The notes below the pieces were generated by a model. It had not been told where the DNA came from. It saw only the letters and a program-made list of their open reading frames with translations, and did not search any database. A stretch of 64,000 nt of DNA from Streptomyces rubellomurinus (GTDB taxonomy: Bacteria; Actinomycetota; Actinomycetes; Streptomycetales; Streptomycetaceae), in contig NZ_JZKH01000037.1 of the NCBI RefSeq assembly GCF_000961885.1, positions 10,284-74,283 of the forward strand, read 5' to 3'. Positions 1-10,945 of the stretch are shown in pieces (position 1 is the first letter of the stretch; each line of letters begins with the position of its first letter). A program made the translations under genes and the position numbers.

Positions 1-546
1 CGGCTCCTCCCCCACCAGCGCCGCGACCGCCGCGGCCACCTCCCGCACGTCCACCGGCTGGATCCGCACGCCGCTGAGCACCGGGAACACCGGGAGCTTC
101 GCGCTGACCGCGAACACCTTCAGCAACAGGTCGTGGAACTGCGTCGCCCGCAGCACCGTCCACCCCAGCCCGGATTCCCGCACCACCCGCTCGCAGGCGA
201 GCTTCGTCCGGTAGTACGCGAGCGGCACCCGGTCGATCCCGACGATCGACACGTAGACCAGGTGCCGCACCCCGGCCTCCCGGGCCGCCCTCACCAGGCG
301 CCGGACGCCCTCGACGTCCTTCGTCCCCTGGGTGGTCGCGCAGTCCACCACCGTCTCCACCCCGGCCAGCGCCTCGGCGACCCCGGCCCCCGTCACCAGG
401 TCCCCGACCGCCCACTCGACCCCGTCGCCCCCGGCGCGCGCCCGCCGGCTCAGGCCCCGCACCGCGAGCCCGCGCTCCACCAGCAGCCGCACCACCTCCC
501 GGCCCAGCGTCCCCGTCGCCCCGGTCACCAGCACCGTGCCCGTCAC
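1..546 (-). CDS. SDR-family NAD(P)-binding oxidoreductase (NmrA-like), C-terminus outside window
   Basis: The protein begins with a GTG codon and reads MTGTVLVTGATGTLGREVVR, a Rossmann strand followed by the TGATGxLG dinucleotide-binding loop of atypical short-chain dehydrogenases. An acidic loop and a VSIVGIDRVPLAYYRTK segment follow, with the Y-x-x-x-K pair seen in many SDR proteins. It resembles the actinobacterial NmrA/NAD(P)H-binding group annotated as putative NADH-flavin reductases or epimerases; the substrate cannot be told from sequence. 182 codons are visible and no stop is reached, so about a third of the gene probably lies beyond the left edge. It is read in the same direction as nrdJ but is separated from it by a strong hairpin, so it is probably transcribed separately. 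Confidence 0.85.
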   Translation of the reverse strand, partial: MTGTVLVTGATGTLGREVVRLLVERGLAVRGLSRRARAGGDGVEWAVGDLVTGAGVAEALAGVETVVDCATTQGTKDVEGVRRLVRAAREAGVRHLVYVSIVGIDRVPLAYYRTKLACERVVRESGLGWTVLRATQFHDLLLKVFAVSAKLPVFPVLSGVRIQPVDVREVAAAVAALVGEEP

Positions 547-633
547 CGCACCACTCCTCTCGGGAAATGCCTTCACCCGTCCTGACCGACCAGCGGCCCC
601 GACCGTGACATCGGCCTCTCCGGGAACGCGGAA

Positions 634-669
634 AAGCGGGGCGAGGACCGTGAAGTCCTCGCCCCGCTT
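634..669 (-). terminator. Hairpin terminator after nrdJ
   Basis: A 15-bp perfect stem (AAGCGGGGCGAGGAC with its complement) closes a 6-nt loop, 45 nt past the nrdJ stop codon. There is no long U-run, as is usual in this GC-rich group. It separates nrdJ from the downstream SDR gene. Confidence 0.8.
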
Positions 670-713
670 CAGGGGTTCACCTCAGCAGGTGAACACCCGG
701 GGTCGGCGTGCGA

Positions 714-3602
<2,889 letters not shown>

Positions 3603-3807
3603 TTCTCGCTCCTCCTCCTGGGCAAACGCCCGAAGTGCCCCGAAAAATCCGGGCACCGCTGGTTCGTTCTTCCGGTGTGCGGGCAGGCGGAGACCTCGCC
3701 CGCTACGCACGGTTTGTAGTGTTTCGCGCCCCGTTTTCGGACGCACGGGGGCCCCGCGGGGCCGATGGTGGTGCGGAAGGGCCCGCGAGGGGCCCGGTGC
3801 ACGCCTC
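3603..3807 (-). other. nrdR-nrdJ intergenic leader with GC hairpins and a NrdR-box-like site
   Basis: This 205-nt spacer is long for an operon. It holds a 14-bp palindrome (3750-3763), a GGGCCC stem-loop (3779-3795), and a GTGCCC stem-loop at 3636-3657 whose loop is A-rich. A site read on the minus strand as ACACTACAAACCGTG (3708-3722) resembles the CACTACA half of the NrdR box upstream of nrdR. The spacer could hold an attenuator or a second nrdJ promoter. I see no cobalamin-riboswitch core. Functional meaning is inference. Confidence 0.4.
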
Positions 3808-4305
3808 CTAGGGCGCGGCGGCGGGAACGGACACGCAGGTCTCGTCCGCCTCGACGAGGGGCCGCTCGGCGCGGAGCTCCGCGATGGCGGCCTCGAAGTC
3901 CTCCAGCCCGTCGTACGCCTGGTAGACGCTGGCGAAGCGCAGGTAGGCGACCACGTCCAGGTCCTTGAGCGGGCCGAGTATGGCCAGTCCGACGTCGTGG
4001 GTGGTCAGTTCGGCGTTGCCGCTGGCGCGCACGCACTCCTCGACCCGCTGGCCGAGCTGCGCGAGGGCGTCCTCGGTGACCGGGCGGCCCTGGCAGGCCT
4101 TGCGGACGCCGGTGATGACCTTCTGCCGGGAGAACGGCTCGGTGACCCCGCTGCGCTTGATGACCATCAGCGCGGCGGTCTCCACGGTGGTGAAGCGTCG
4201 GCCGCAGTCCGGGCACTGCCGGCGGCGTCGGATCGAGCTGCCGTCCTCGGTGGTCCGGCTGTCGACAACGCGGCTGTCGGAGTGCCGGCAGAAGGGGCAG
4301 TGCAC
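3808..4305 (-). CDS. nrdR: Transcriptional repressor NrdR
   Basis: A 165-residue ATP-cone repressor of ribonucleotide reductase genes. The N-terminus is the Zn-ribbon DNA-binding domain with two cysteine pairs (CPFC at residues 3-6 and CPDC at about 31-34). The ATP-cone domain follows from about residue 46 ([16 protein letters not shown]) and senses ATP/dATP. The length matches the family. The GTG start has a strong GGGAGGG site. It is the first gene of the nrdR-nrdJ pair, and two NrdR boxes lie just upstream, so it is probably autoregulated. The divergent neighbour is lexA. Confidence 0.98.
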   Translation of the reverse strand: MHCPFCRHSDSRVVDSRTTEDGSSIRRRRQCPDCGRRFTTVETAALMVIKRSGVTEPFSRQKVITGVRKACQGRPVTEDALAQLGQRVEECVRASGNAELTTHDVGLAILGPLKDLDVVAYLRFASVYQAYDGLEDFEAAIAELRAERPLVEADETCVSVPAAAP

Positions 4306-4344
4306 CTGAGAGATCCCTCCCTGGCAGGACGTGCGGACCGGTCG

Positions 4345-4375
4345 AGTCTATGCGATGTGCCCGGGGCATCGGCAA
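4345..4375 (-). promoter_or_regulatory. Candidate nrdR promoter
   Basis: On the minus strand TTGCCG (4370-4375) and TAGACT (4345-4350) are separated by 19 nt. The -10 is close to the streptomycete vegetative consensus but the spacer is 1-2 nt too long, so this is moderate. The predicted start would fall about 30-35 nt before the nrdR start codon, with the NrdR boxes immediately upstream of the -35. Confidence 0.4.
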
Positions 4376-4393
4376 GCTGATCATGCGCCGTGA

Positions 4394-4440
4394 CCACTAG
4401 TACTGGGCACGGAGAGGAGAGTAGCCACTACATCTAGGTC
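4394..4440. promoter_or_regulatory. Tandem NrdR boxes upstream of nrdR-nrdJ
   Basis: Two similar imperfect palindromes, CCACTAGTACTGGGC (4394-4408) and CCACTACATCTAGGTC (4425-4440), begin 31 nt apart. NrdR operators are known to be paired palindromes of about 16 bp spaced by about three helical turns, with a CTAGATGTAG-like core; that core is visible on the minus strand of the second box. The paired architecture and place before nrdR make this a confident operator call. Confidence 0.8.
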
Positions 4441-4495
4441 TGCGGGGGAAGCGACACCCCTGGCGTGTCGGCGCCGATTAGACTTCCGGAGTCGC

Positions 4496-4508
4496 GTTCG
4501 AGTCGAAC
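4496..4508. repeat. Inverted repeat GTTCG-AGT-CGAAC in the nrdR-lexA intergenic region
   Basis: The 5-bp arms are the two SOS-box half-sites in reversed order around a 3-nt centre. It lies 25 bp upstream of the lexA -35 and about 55 bp upstream of the NrdR boxes seen from nrdR. It is not a standard LexA box. The 343-nt gap (4306-4648) otherwise holds the NrdR boxes, both promoters and the true SOS box. Confidence 0.5.
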
Positions 4509-4532
4509 ATTTAATCGATGTACAACAAAGCC

Positions 4533-4561
4533 TTGATCGAGTCAGCCAACTCCCGAATAAT
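4533..4561 (+). promoter_or_regulatory. lexA promoter
   Basis: TTGATC (4533-4538) and AATAAT (4556-4561) with a 17-nt spacer form a near-consensus vegetative promoter in a locally AT-rich stretch. The SOS box starts 5 nt after the -10, so LexA bound there would cover the transcription start. Confidence 0.7.
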
Positions 4562-4566
4562 TCACT

Positions 4567-4580
4567 CGAACGTGTGTTTG
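4567..4580. promoter_or_regulatory. LexA (SOS) box of lexA
   Basis: CGAACGTGTGTTTG matches the Gram-positive/actinobacterial consensus CGAACRNRYGTTYG at all positions. It lies between the lexA promoter and the lexA start, consistent with autorepression. Confidence 0.93.
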
Positions 4581-4648
4581 GCGCAACCTTTCGATAGGAG
4601 GTGCGTTGGGCTGGAAAAAGGAGAGGACAGCCGTCGAGAGGGGCCGCC

Positions 4649-5530
4649 GTGAACACGATCGAAAGCAACACCATCCCGGTGCAGGAACACTCCCAGTTCA
4701 AGGTGGGGCAGCGCACCACGAATCAGCAGGGTGTCGACATCAGCATGGACCGTAGTGAAGACCACCGCCTGACCGGCGCGGCCCTCTCCGGCGCCGGCCG
4801 CGTCCCCGACCAGCCGATCGAGCACTCCGCCGCGATGGACGAGACCCATCCCTCCCCGGCCCGCGCGCTGCCCGGCCGTCCCCCCGGGATCCGCACCGAC
4901 GAGGCCGGCCTCACCGAGCGCCAGCGCCGGGTGATCGAGGTCATCCGGGATTCCGTCCAGCGCCGGGGCTACCCGCCGTCCATGCGCGAGATCGGCCAGG
5001 CCGTGGGCCTGTCCAGCACCTCCTCGGTCGCCCACCAGCTGATGGCCCTGGAGCGCAAGGGCTTCCTGCGCCGGGACCCGCACCGCCCGCGCGCCTACGA
5101 GGTCCGCGGCGTCGAGGTGGCCCGCCCGAACACCGCCGAGACGGCCGGCCGGCCCTCCACCTCCTACGTGCCGCTGGTCGGCCGGATCGCCGCCGGCGGG
5201 CCGATCCTCGCCGAGCAGACGGTCGAGGACGTCTTCCCGCTGCCGCGCCAACTGGTCGGCGAGGGCGAGCTGTTCGCGCTCACCGTGCGCGGCGACTCGA
5301 TGATCGAGGCGGCCATCTGCGACGGCGACTGGGTCACCGTGCGCCGCCAGCCGGTCGCCGAGAACGGCGACATCGTGGCCGCGATGATCGACGGCGAGGC
5401 CACCGTGAAGCGCCTCAAGCGCGAGGACGGCCGGATCTGGCTGATGCCGCACAACCCGGCGTACGAGCCGATCAACGGCGACAACGCGACCATCCTGGGC
5501 AAGGTCGTCGCCGTCCTGCGCCGCCTCTGA
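4649..5530 (+). CDS. lexA: SOS-response repressor/protease LexA
   Basis: LexA represses DNA-damage genes and cleaves itself when stimulated by RecA filaments. The winged helix-turn-helix domain spans about residues 90-155 ([20 protein letters not shown], then the [12 protein letters not shown] recognition helix). The S24 peptidase domain follows, with an IAAGG cleavage site, the nucleophile in RGDSMIEA and the base lysine in EATVKRL. The 293-residue product has an N-terminal extension of about 80 residues over minimal LexA, as is common in streptomycetes. GTG at 4649 follows GAGAGG; ATG codons at 4745 and 4834 are less well supported alternatives. It converges on the DinG-like gene, with a hairpin between them. 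Confidence 0.97.
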   Translation: MNTIESNTIPVQEHSQFKVGQRTTNQQGVDISMDRSEDHRLTGAALSGAGRVPDQPIEHSAAMDETHPSPARALPGRPPGIRTDEAGLTERQRRVIEVIRDSVQRRGYPPSMREIGQAVGLSSTSSVAHQLMALERKGFLRRDPHRPRAYEVRGVEVARPNTAETAGRPSTSYVPLVGRIAAGGPILAEQTVEDVFPLPRQLVGEGELFALTVRGDSMIEAAICDGDWVTVRRQPVAENGDIVAAMIDGEATVKRLKREDGRIWLMPHNPAYEPINGDNATILGKVVAVLRRL

Positions 5531-5558
5531 CACGCTCCCGGACACCGAGGAACCGGGA

Positions 5559-5589
5559 AGGGGCTCCACCGCGTCAGCGGGGAGCCCCT
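5559..5589 (+). terminator. Hairpin terminator between lexA and the DinG-like gene
   Basis: AGGGGCTCC pairs with GGAGCCCCT around an inner CCGC/GCGG stem and a GTCA loop. It sits 28 nt after the lexA stop in a convergent gap and may serve both strands. Confidence 0.75.
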
Positions 5590-5628
5590 CCGGCGTGTCC
5601 GGGAAGGCGGGCCCGGGAAGGCGGGCGG

Positions 5629-7749
5629 TCAGCCCCGCTTCGCCACCGGCCGCACCGGCGCCGCCGAGGCGTCGATCGCCGCCAGCGAGCGGCGCACCTG
5701 GTTGCGGTCCGTGGTGTACCAGAACTCCGGCATCGAGGACCGGAAGAAGCTCCCGTACCGCTTGGTCTCCACCCGCGGATCCAGCACCGCCACCACGCCC
5801 CGGTCGTCCGCCGCGCGCACCAGCCGGCCCGCGCCCTGCGCCATCAGCAGCGCCGCGTGCGTCGCCGCGACGGCCATGAAGCCGTTCCCGCCGTGCTGTT
5901 CGACGTCCTTCTGCCGGGCGCTCATCAGCGGGTCGTCCGGCCGCGGGAAGGGGATGCGGTCCATCACGACCAGCTGGCAGGCCGAACCCGGCACGTCCAC
6001 GCCCTGCCAGAGCGAGAGCGTGCCGAACAGGCAGGTGGTCGCGTCCGAGGCGAACTCCCGGATCAGCTCGCCCAGGGTGTCCTCCCCCTGGAGCAGGATC
6101 CGGTGGTCCAGCCGCTCCCGCATCGCCTCGGCGGCCGCCTGGGCGCCGCGCATCGAGGAGAACAGGCCCAGCGTGCGCCCGCCGGCCGCGCCGATCAGCT
6201 CGGCCAACTCGTCGAGCATGTCCGGCCGTTCGGGATCGCGCCCGGGGTCGGCGAGGTGCTTGGCGACGTACAGGATGCCCTGCTTGGGGTACTTGAACGG
6301 CGAGCCGACGTCGAGCCCCCGCCAGTACGGGACGGCCTCCTCCTCGGAGCCGGACGAGAGGCCGGGTTCGGGGTTGTCCCCCGGCGTGCGCTCGTCCGGC
6401 AGCCTGGTCTCCTTCGGCAGGCCGAGCGAGCCGGCCACGCCGTTGAAGTCCCCGCCGAGCTTGAGGGTGGCCGAGGTCAGGACGACCGAGCGCTCCTTGT
6501 ACAGGCCCTCGCGCAGCAGCCCGGACACGCTCAGCGGGGCGACCCGCAGCGAGGCGGTGCCCAGCCCGTAGCGGTCGCTGCGCTCGATCCAGACCACGTC
6601 GTACTCGGAGTCCTCCAGCAGCCGCTCGGCGGTCTCGTGCAGCGTCTCGGCGGAGGCCATCGCCTGCTTGCGCACCGCGTCCTCGTCGCTGAGCCCCTTG
6701 TCCCGGGTCTCGCCGAGCGAGGTGATCACCTGCCGGGAGGCGTCCCGGATCGCGGTGACGGCGTACGCCAGGTACTCGGGCAGTTCCTCGACCCGGCCGG
6801 GCTGGGCGGTCTCCATCAGGCCGTGGTAGTTCTCGGCGGCGGCCTGCAGCGCGTCGACGGCCTTCTCGTTGGCCAGCCGCGCGGCCCGCTTCACGGCCCG
6901 GTTGACGGCGCCCACGGTCAGCTCGGCGGTGGCCGCGCCGGTGACCCGGTTGACCAGCTCGTGCGCCTCGTCGACGATCAGCAGCCCGTGCTCGGGGAGC
7001 ACCGGCGCGCCCTCGATCGCGTCGATCGCCAGCATCGCGTGGTTGGTGACCACGACGTCCGCCAGCTTGGCCCGCTCCCGGGCCTTCTCCGCGAAGCACT
7101 CCTGCCCGTACGCGCAGCGGGTGGCGCCCAGGCACTCCTTGGAGTTGACCGACAGCTGCGCCCAGGCCTTGTCCGAGACGCCGGGGCTCATGTCGTCCCG
7201 GTCGCCGGTCTCGGTCTCGTCGGCCCAGTCGCGCAGCCGCAGCACCTCCTGCCCGAGCTTGCCGGTGGGCCCGCCGAGCGCGTCCACCGGGTCGAACAGG
7301 CCCTCGCCCTCGTCGCTCGGGGTGCCCTCGTTGGCCCGGTGCAGGCACAGGTAGTTGGAGCGGCCCTTGAGCATCGCGAACAGCGGGCGGCGGCGCAGCA
7401 CCGGGTGCAGGGCGTCCACGGTGCGCGGCAAGTCCCGTTCGACCAGCTGGCGTTGCAGCGCCAGGGTGGCGGTGGCGACCACCACGCGGTCTCCGTGGGC
7501 GAGCGCCGGCACCAGGTAGGCGAGGGACTTCCCGGTGCCGGTGCCGGCCTGGACGAGCAGGTGCTCGCCGTGGTCGACGGCGTCGGCGACGGCCTCGGCC
7601 ATCCTGACCTGGCCGGGGCGCTCCACCCCGCCGACGGCCTCGACCGCGGCGTGCAGCAGTTCGGGGATGCGCGTGCGCGGGACGGCCGCGGCCTCCTCGG
7701 CCGTGGCGTCGCCATCGGCCGGGAGCTGGGTTTCGGAGTCGTTCGTCAT
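5629..7749 (-). CDS. DinG/XPD-family ATP-dependent DNA helicase
   Basis: A 706-residue superfamily 2 helicase with the Walker A motif QAGTGTGKS near residue 67. Four cysteines (LC near residue 132, then SKECLGATRCAYGQECF) match the Fe-S cluster domain of XPD/DinG enzymes. A DEAH box lies in LLIVDEAHELVN, and C-terminal motifs include SATL, FGTLSLWQGVDVPG and the QGAGRLVR arginine finger. The family unwinds 5'-tailed duplexes, R-loops and forked DNA. It starts 12 nt after the stop of the siderophore operon and could be co-transcribed with it; no SOS box is seen before it, although it lies next to lexA. Confidence 0.9.
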   Translation of the reverse strand: MTNDSETQLPADGDATAEEAAAVPRTRIPELLHAAVEAVGGVERPGQVRMAEAVADAVDHGEHLLVQAGTGTGKSLAYLVPALAHGDRVVVATATLALQRQLVERDLPRTVDALHPVLRRRPLFAMLKGRSNYLCLHRANEGTPSDEGEGLFDPVDALGGPTGKLGQEVLRLRDWADETETGDRDDMSPGVSDKAWAQLSVNSKECLGATRCAYGQECFAEKARERAKLADVVVTNHAMLAIDAIEGAPVLPEHGLLIVDEAHELVNRVTGAATAELTVGAVNRAVKRAARLANEKAVDALQAAAENYHGLMETAQPGRVEELPEYLAYAVTAIRDASRQVITSLGETRDKGLSDEDAVRKQAMASAETLHETAERLLEDSEYDVVWIERSDRYGLGTASLRVAPLSVSGLLREGLYKERSVVLTSATLKLGGDFNGVAGSLGLPKETRLPDERTPGDNPEPGLSSGSEEEAVPYWRGLDVGSPFKYPKQGILYVAKHLADPGRDPERPDMLDELAELIGAAGGRTLGLFSSMRGAQAAAEAMRERLDHRILLQGEDTLGELIREFASDATTCLFGTLSLWQGVDVPGSACQLVVMDRIPFPRPDDPLMSARQKDVEQHGGNGFMAVAATHAALLMAQGAGRLVRAADDRGVVAVLDPRVETKRYGSFFRSSMPEFWYTTDRNQVRRSLAAIDASAAPVRPVAKRG

Positions 7750-7761
7750 GACTCTCCCACC

Positions 7762-9594
7762 CTACGGCGCGGGGGCGACAATCCGGTCCGGTTGCGACGG
7801 AAGTGCGGGGCGGCGGACGTCCACGCCCACCAGCGCGTTCGGCACCGTCCCGTGCCGGGCGGCGTGCGGGCGGTGCGGCCGGTCCTGGTAGCCGTCGAGC
7901 AGCAGCCGGTTGCGGTTGAGGCAGAGCCGGTCGATCCGCGGCCGGAACAGGTCGAACAGCTCGAAGCGCTCGCGCAGCTCGGGGAAGCGGGCCTGGTAGC
8001 GGCGGATCTCGGCGCTCAGCAGCGCCCAGAAGTCCGGCTCCGGCAGCCCGGTGTGCGCCTCCAGCAGCGGGGCGAGGTAGCGGAGGACGCCGATGAACAG
8101 CCCGGAGTGGATGAACTGGCAGAGCCCCTGCGGGTCGTCGCGCAGCAGCACCCCGGCGACCTCGGCGGGCAGGGCGCGCAGCTCGGGCAGGTCCTGGTCG
8201 CTGAGGTTGACGTCGTCGACGAAGTCCTTGACCGCGAGGCGCACCGGCACGTCGGACGGGTCGAAGACCACGATGGCGTTCTCGCCGTGCGGGGAGAAGA
8301 CCAGGCCGTAGCGGTAGAGGAAGTGCAGCAGCGGCGGGAGGACGGCGGCGAACAGCCGGCCGGTCCACTCGGCGGCGGTGAGGCCGGAGCGGGCGATCAG
8401 TTCGGCGGTGAGCGCCCGCCCGTCCGAGCCGGTCTGCAGCAGGGCGGCCAGGGTGCGGGCGCGTTCACCGCTGTCCAGGCGGGGGCCGAGCGGTTCGCGC
8501 CAGATCGCGCCGAGCAGCTCCTTGTACTGGTAGGGCGCCTCGGGCAGCTCCCGGTAGACCGGGTGGTCGACGGTGACGGAGGCGATCTCGCCGAGCAGGA
8601 TCACCCGGCACTCGTCGCGCAGGAACGGGTCGCCGTCGCGCAGCCCGTGCAGCCAGGCGGTGACGGCGGGTGCGGCGAGCGTGCGCTCGGTGGGCAGGCC
8701 GCGCCAGACCAGGGTGTTGAGGATCGAGAGCGGCAGCTTGACGGTGCAGCGCTCGGGGCGGTCGGTGTTGAAGAAGGAGCGGATGGACTGCTGCGGTAGC
8801 CGCAGGTCGCCGTCGGTGGGCAGCGGGACGATCTCGCCGGAGGCGATCCAGGGCGCGAACAGCGGCAGGACCGTCTGTTCCCACTGCCAGGGGTGGACGG
8901 GCAGCAGCAGGTAGTCGGCGGCGTCCGGGCCGAGCGCGGCGCGCAGCGCGTCGACGTCGTCGAGCTCGCGGGCGTACAGCTGCTCGGGCCGCTCCAGGCC
9001 GGGCACGCCGCGGTACCGGGCGAGCCGGCGGTGCACGGCGAGCCAGGGCAGGGGGCGCGGGCTGCGGGCCTCCGGGGCCCAGCGGGCGGCGTCGCTGCCG
9101 GAGAAGCCGATCCGGCCCTTGTTGGGGACGATCCAGGGGTGGCCGTCCTGCCGGCCCTCGATGCCGGGGTGGTCGAGGTCGGCGAGTTCGGCGGCGGTGA
9201 GGGCGGTGGCGAGCTGGCGGGCGTCGGCGGTCAGGGTGGCGGCGAGTTCGCGGACCAGGTGGCCGGCGGTCTCGCCGCCCATGCCGAGGGTGGTGCGGGC
9301 GTACGGGAGGAAGCGCAGCGGGTCGAGGCCGTCCGGGCGGTCGCAGCGGACGGACTCCGGGTCGACCTGCCAGCCGCCGTAGGCGCCGCGCCGGGCGGTG
9401 AACGCGTACCGGGCCCCGGGCAGCTTCAGCCGGTACTCGCCCTCGGTCGGGCCGGGGTCGGGGGTGAGCAGTTCCTCGTAGGCGAACTCGCCGAGCATCT
9501 TGGCCAGCAGGGCGCGGCCGGCCCGCTGCCAGTGCCCGGCGGTGAGGTGCGGGGGCAGGTAGAGCGGCGGTTCAGCGGCCGGCTGTTGCGGCAC
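7762..9594 (-). CDS. IucA/IucC-family NRPS-independent siderophore synthetase (second of two, DesD/IucC-like)
   Basis: A 610-residue NIS synthetase that condenses a carboxylate with an N-hydroxy-N-acyl-amine using ATP. Visible family features are GHPWIVPNKGRIGF (about residue 162), LLLPVHPWQWEQTVLP, a KLPLSILNT strand, the YGLVFSPHGENAIVV catalytic stretch and VKDFVDDVNLS. It looks more like the IucC/DesD group than its partner at 11514. The start overlaps the 3' end of the hydroxylase gene by 23 nt, implying translational coupling. In an aerobactin-type pathway it would add the second hydroxamate arm to the citryl intermediate; that assignment is inference. Confidence 0.92.
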   Translation of the reverse strand: MPQQPAAEPPLYLPPHLTAGHWQRAGRALLAKMLGEFAYEELLTPDPGPTEGEYRLKLPGARYAFTARRGAYGGWQVDPESVRCDRPDGLDPLRFLPYARTTLGMGGETAGHLVRELAATLTADARQLATALTAAELADLDHPGIEGRQDGHPWIVPNKGRIGFSGSDAARWAPEARSPRPLPWLAVHRRLARYRGVPGLERPEQLYARELDDVDALRAALGPDAADYLLLPVHPWQWEQTVLPLFAPWIASGEIVPLPTDGDLRLPQQSIRSFFNTDRPERCTVKLPLSILNTLVWRGLPTERTLAAPAVTAWLHGLRDGDPFLRDECRVILLGEIASVTVDHPVYRELPEAPYQYKELLGAIWREPLGPRLDSGERARTLAALLQTGSDGRALTAELIARSGLTAAEWTGRLFAAVLPPLLHFLYRYGLVFSPHGENAIVVFDPSDVPVRLAVKDFVDDVNLSDQDLPELRALPAEVAGVLLRDDPQGLCQFIHSGLFIGVLRYLAPLLEAHTGLPEPDFWALLSAEIRRYQARFPELRERFELFDLFRPRIDRLCLNRNRLLLDGYQDRPHRPHAARHGTVPNALVGVDVRRPALPSQPDRIVAPAP

Positions 9595-10945
9595 GGGTCA
9601 GCTCCTGGGGTCGTGGGACGGAGGCGTGCGGACGGGCCGCGGGGGGCGGTGCGAAGCCGGTCCAGGCGGTGCGGTCGGGCAGCCGGTGGACGGTGCGCCC
9701 GGTGACGGCGTTGAGGATGACGGCGGCCCGGTGGGCGCCGAGCCCGAGGTCTGGGGTGCCGACGCCGTGGGTGTGCAGTTCGGCGTTCTGGACGTACAGG
9801 CCGCCGGTGAGTTCGGGCCGGGTGGCGACCCGGTGGTCGAGGTCGACCCGGTAGCGCCCGGCGTCGTCCCAGTCGATCAGGTCGGCGAGCGGTTCGAGCG
9901 CGGCCGGGCGGGCGGCCCGGTAGCCGGTGGCGAGCACCACGGCGTCGGTGCGCAGCACGTGCGCGGCGCCGGAGTCGGTGTGCCGGCAGTGCAGTTCGAG
10001 GCCGCCGCAGGGGCCGGGGCGGGCGTCGGTGACGGCGGTGCCGGGGGTGATCTCGACCGGGGCGGCGTCGATCGGGCGGCCGATGGTCCGCTCGTAGAGG
10101 TGGTCGTGGATGTCGGCGAGGGTCTCGGCGCTGGCGGCCTTGTGCAGTTGCCACTGGGCGGCGACCAGGGTGTCCCGGACGGGCCCGGGCAGGCTGTGGA
10201 AGTAGCGGGTGTAGTCGGGGGTGAAGTGTTCGAGGCCGAGCTTGGAGTACTCCATGGGGGCGAGCGCCCTGGTCCTGGTGAGCCAGCGCAGGCGCACGCC
10301 GTCGCCGTCGTGGCGGCGGAGCAGGTCGAGGAAGACCTCGGCGCCGGACTGCCCGCTGCCGACCACGGTGATGTCCCGGGCGCCGGCCAGCTCGGCCCGG
10401 CGGTCCAGGTAGTCGGCGGAGTGGAAGGCGCCCGGGTGGCCGTCGAGCCGGGCGAAGGCCTCGGGCAGCACGGGCCGGGTGCCGACGCCGAGGGCGAGGT
10501 TGCGGGCCCGGACGGTGGACTGCCGGCCGGTCGCGGTGTCGGTCAGCTCGGCCAGGAACAGGGCGCCGTCCCGGCGCAGCGCGGTGACCTCGGTGCCGAA
10601 CCGGCAGTTGGCCAGCCGTTCGGCGGCCCAGCGGCAGTAGTGGTCGTACTCGCGGCGGGGCAGCTGGAAGCGCTCGGCGAAGTAGAACGGGAACAGCCGG
10701 TCCTGCTCGCGCAGGTAGTTGAGGAAGGACCACCGGTTGGTCGGGTCGACCAGGGAGACCAGGTCGGCGAGGAAGGGCACCTGCATCCGGGCCCCGTCGA
10801 CGAGCATGCCGTGGTGCCAGCGGAACTCCGGGCGCTGTTCGCAGAAGAGCGTGCGCAGCCCGGGTACGGGCTCGGCGAGCGCGGCGAGCGAGAGGTTGAA
10901 CGGGCCGATGCCGACGCCGAGCAGGTCGTAGGGGGGTGTGTTCAC
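9572..10945 (-). CDS. FAD-dependent L-lysine N6-monooxygenase (IucD/DesB family)
   Basis: A 457-residue N-hydroxylating flavoprotein of siderophore pathways. The FAD loop is LLGVGIGPFNLSLAAL at the N-terminus, the family substrate-side motif is WHHGMLVDGARMQVPFLADL, the NADPH loop is VVGSGQSGAEVFLDLL near residue 190, and the ATGYR motif is in the C-terminal third. Members hydroxylate the terminal amine of lysine, cadaverine or ornithine. The absence of a PLP decarboxylase in this operon favours lysine itself, but cadaverine made elsewhere cannot be excluded. Its start overlaps the stop of the acyltransferase gene by 4 nt. Confidence 0.9.
   Translation of the reverse strand: MNTPPYDLLGVGIGPFNLSLAALAEPVPGLRTLFCEQRPEFRWHHGMLVDGARMQVPFLADLVSLVDPTNRWSFLNYLREQDRLFPFYFAERFQLPRREYDHYCRWAAERLANCRFGTEVTALRRDGALFLAELTDTATGRQSTVRARNLALGVGTRPVLPEAFARLDGHPGAFHSADYLDRRAELAGARDITVVGSGQSGAEVFLDLLRRHDGDGVRLRWLTRTRALAPMEYSKLGLEHFTPDYTRYFHSLPGPVRDTLVAAQWQLHKAASAETLADIHDHLYERTIGRPIDAAPVEITPGTAVTDARPGPCGGLELHCRHTDSGAAHVLRTDAVVLATGYRAARPAALEPLADLIDWDDAGRYRVDLDHRVATRPELTGGLYVQNAELHTHGVGTPDLGLGAHRAAVILNAVTGRTVHRLPDRTAWTGFAPPPAARPHASVPRPQELTRAATAGR

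Noticed and set aside
3603..3807. Cobalamin riboswitch before nrdJ
   Set aside because: A B12-dependent enzyme invites this idea, but the conserved B12-box core is not visible in the spacer.
5629..7800. SOS box controlling the DinG-like helicase
   Set aside because: No CGAAC-N4-GTTCG-like sequence is found upstream of 7749; the lexA box is on the far side of lexA.
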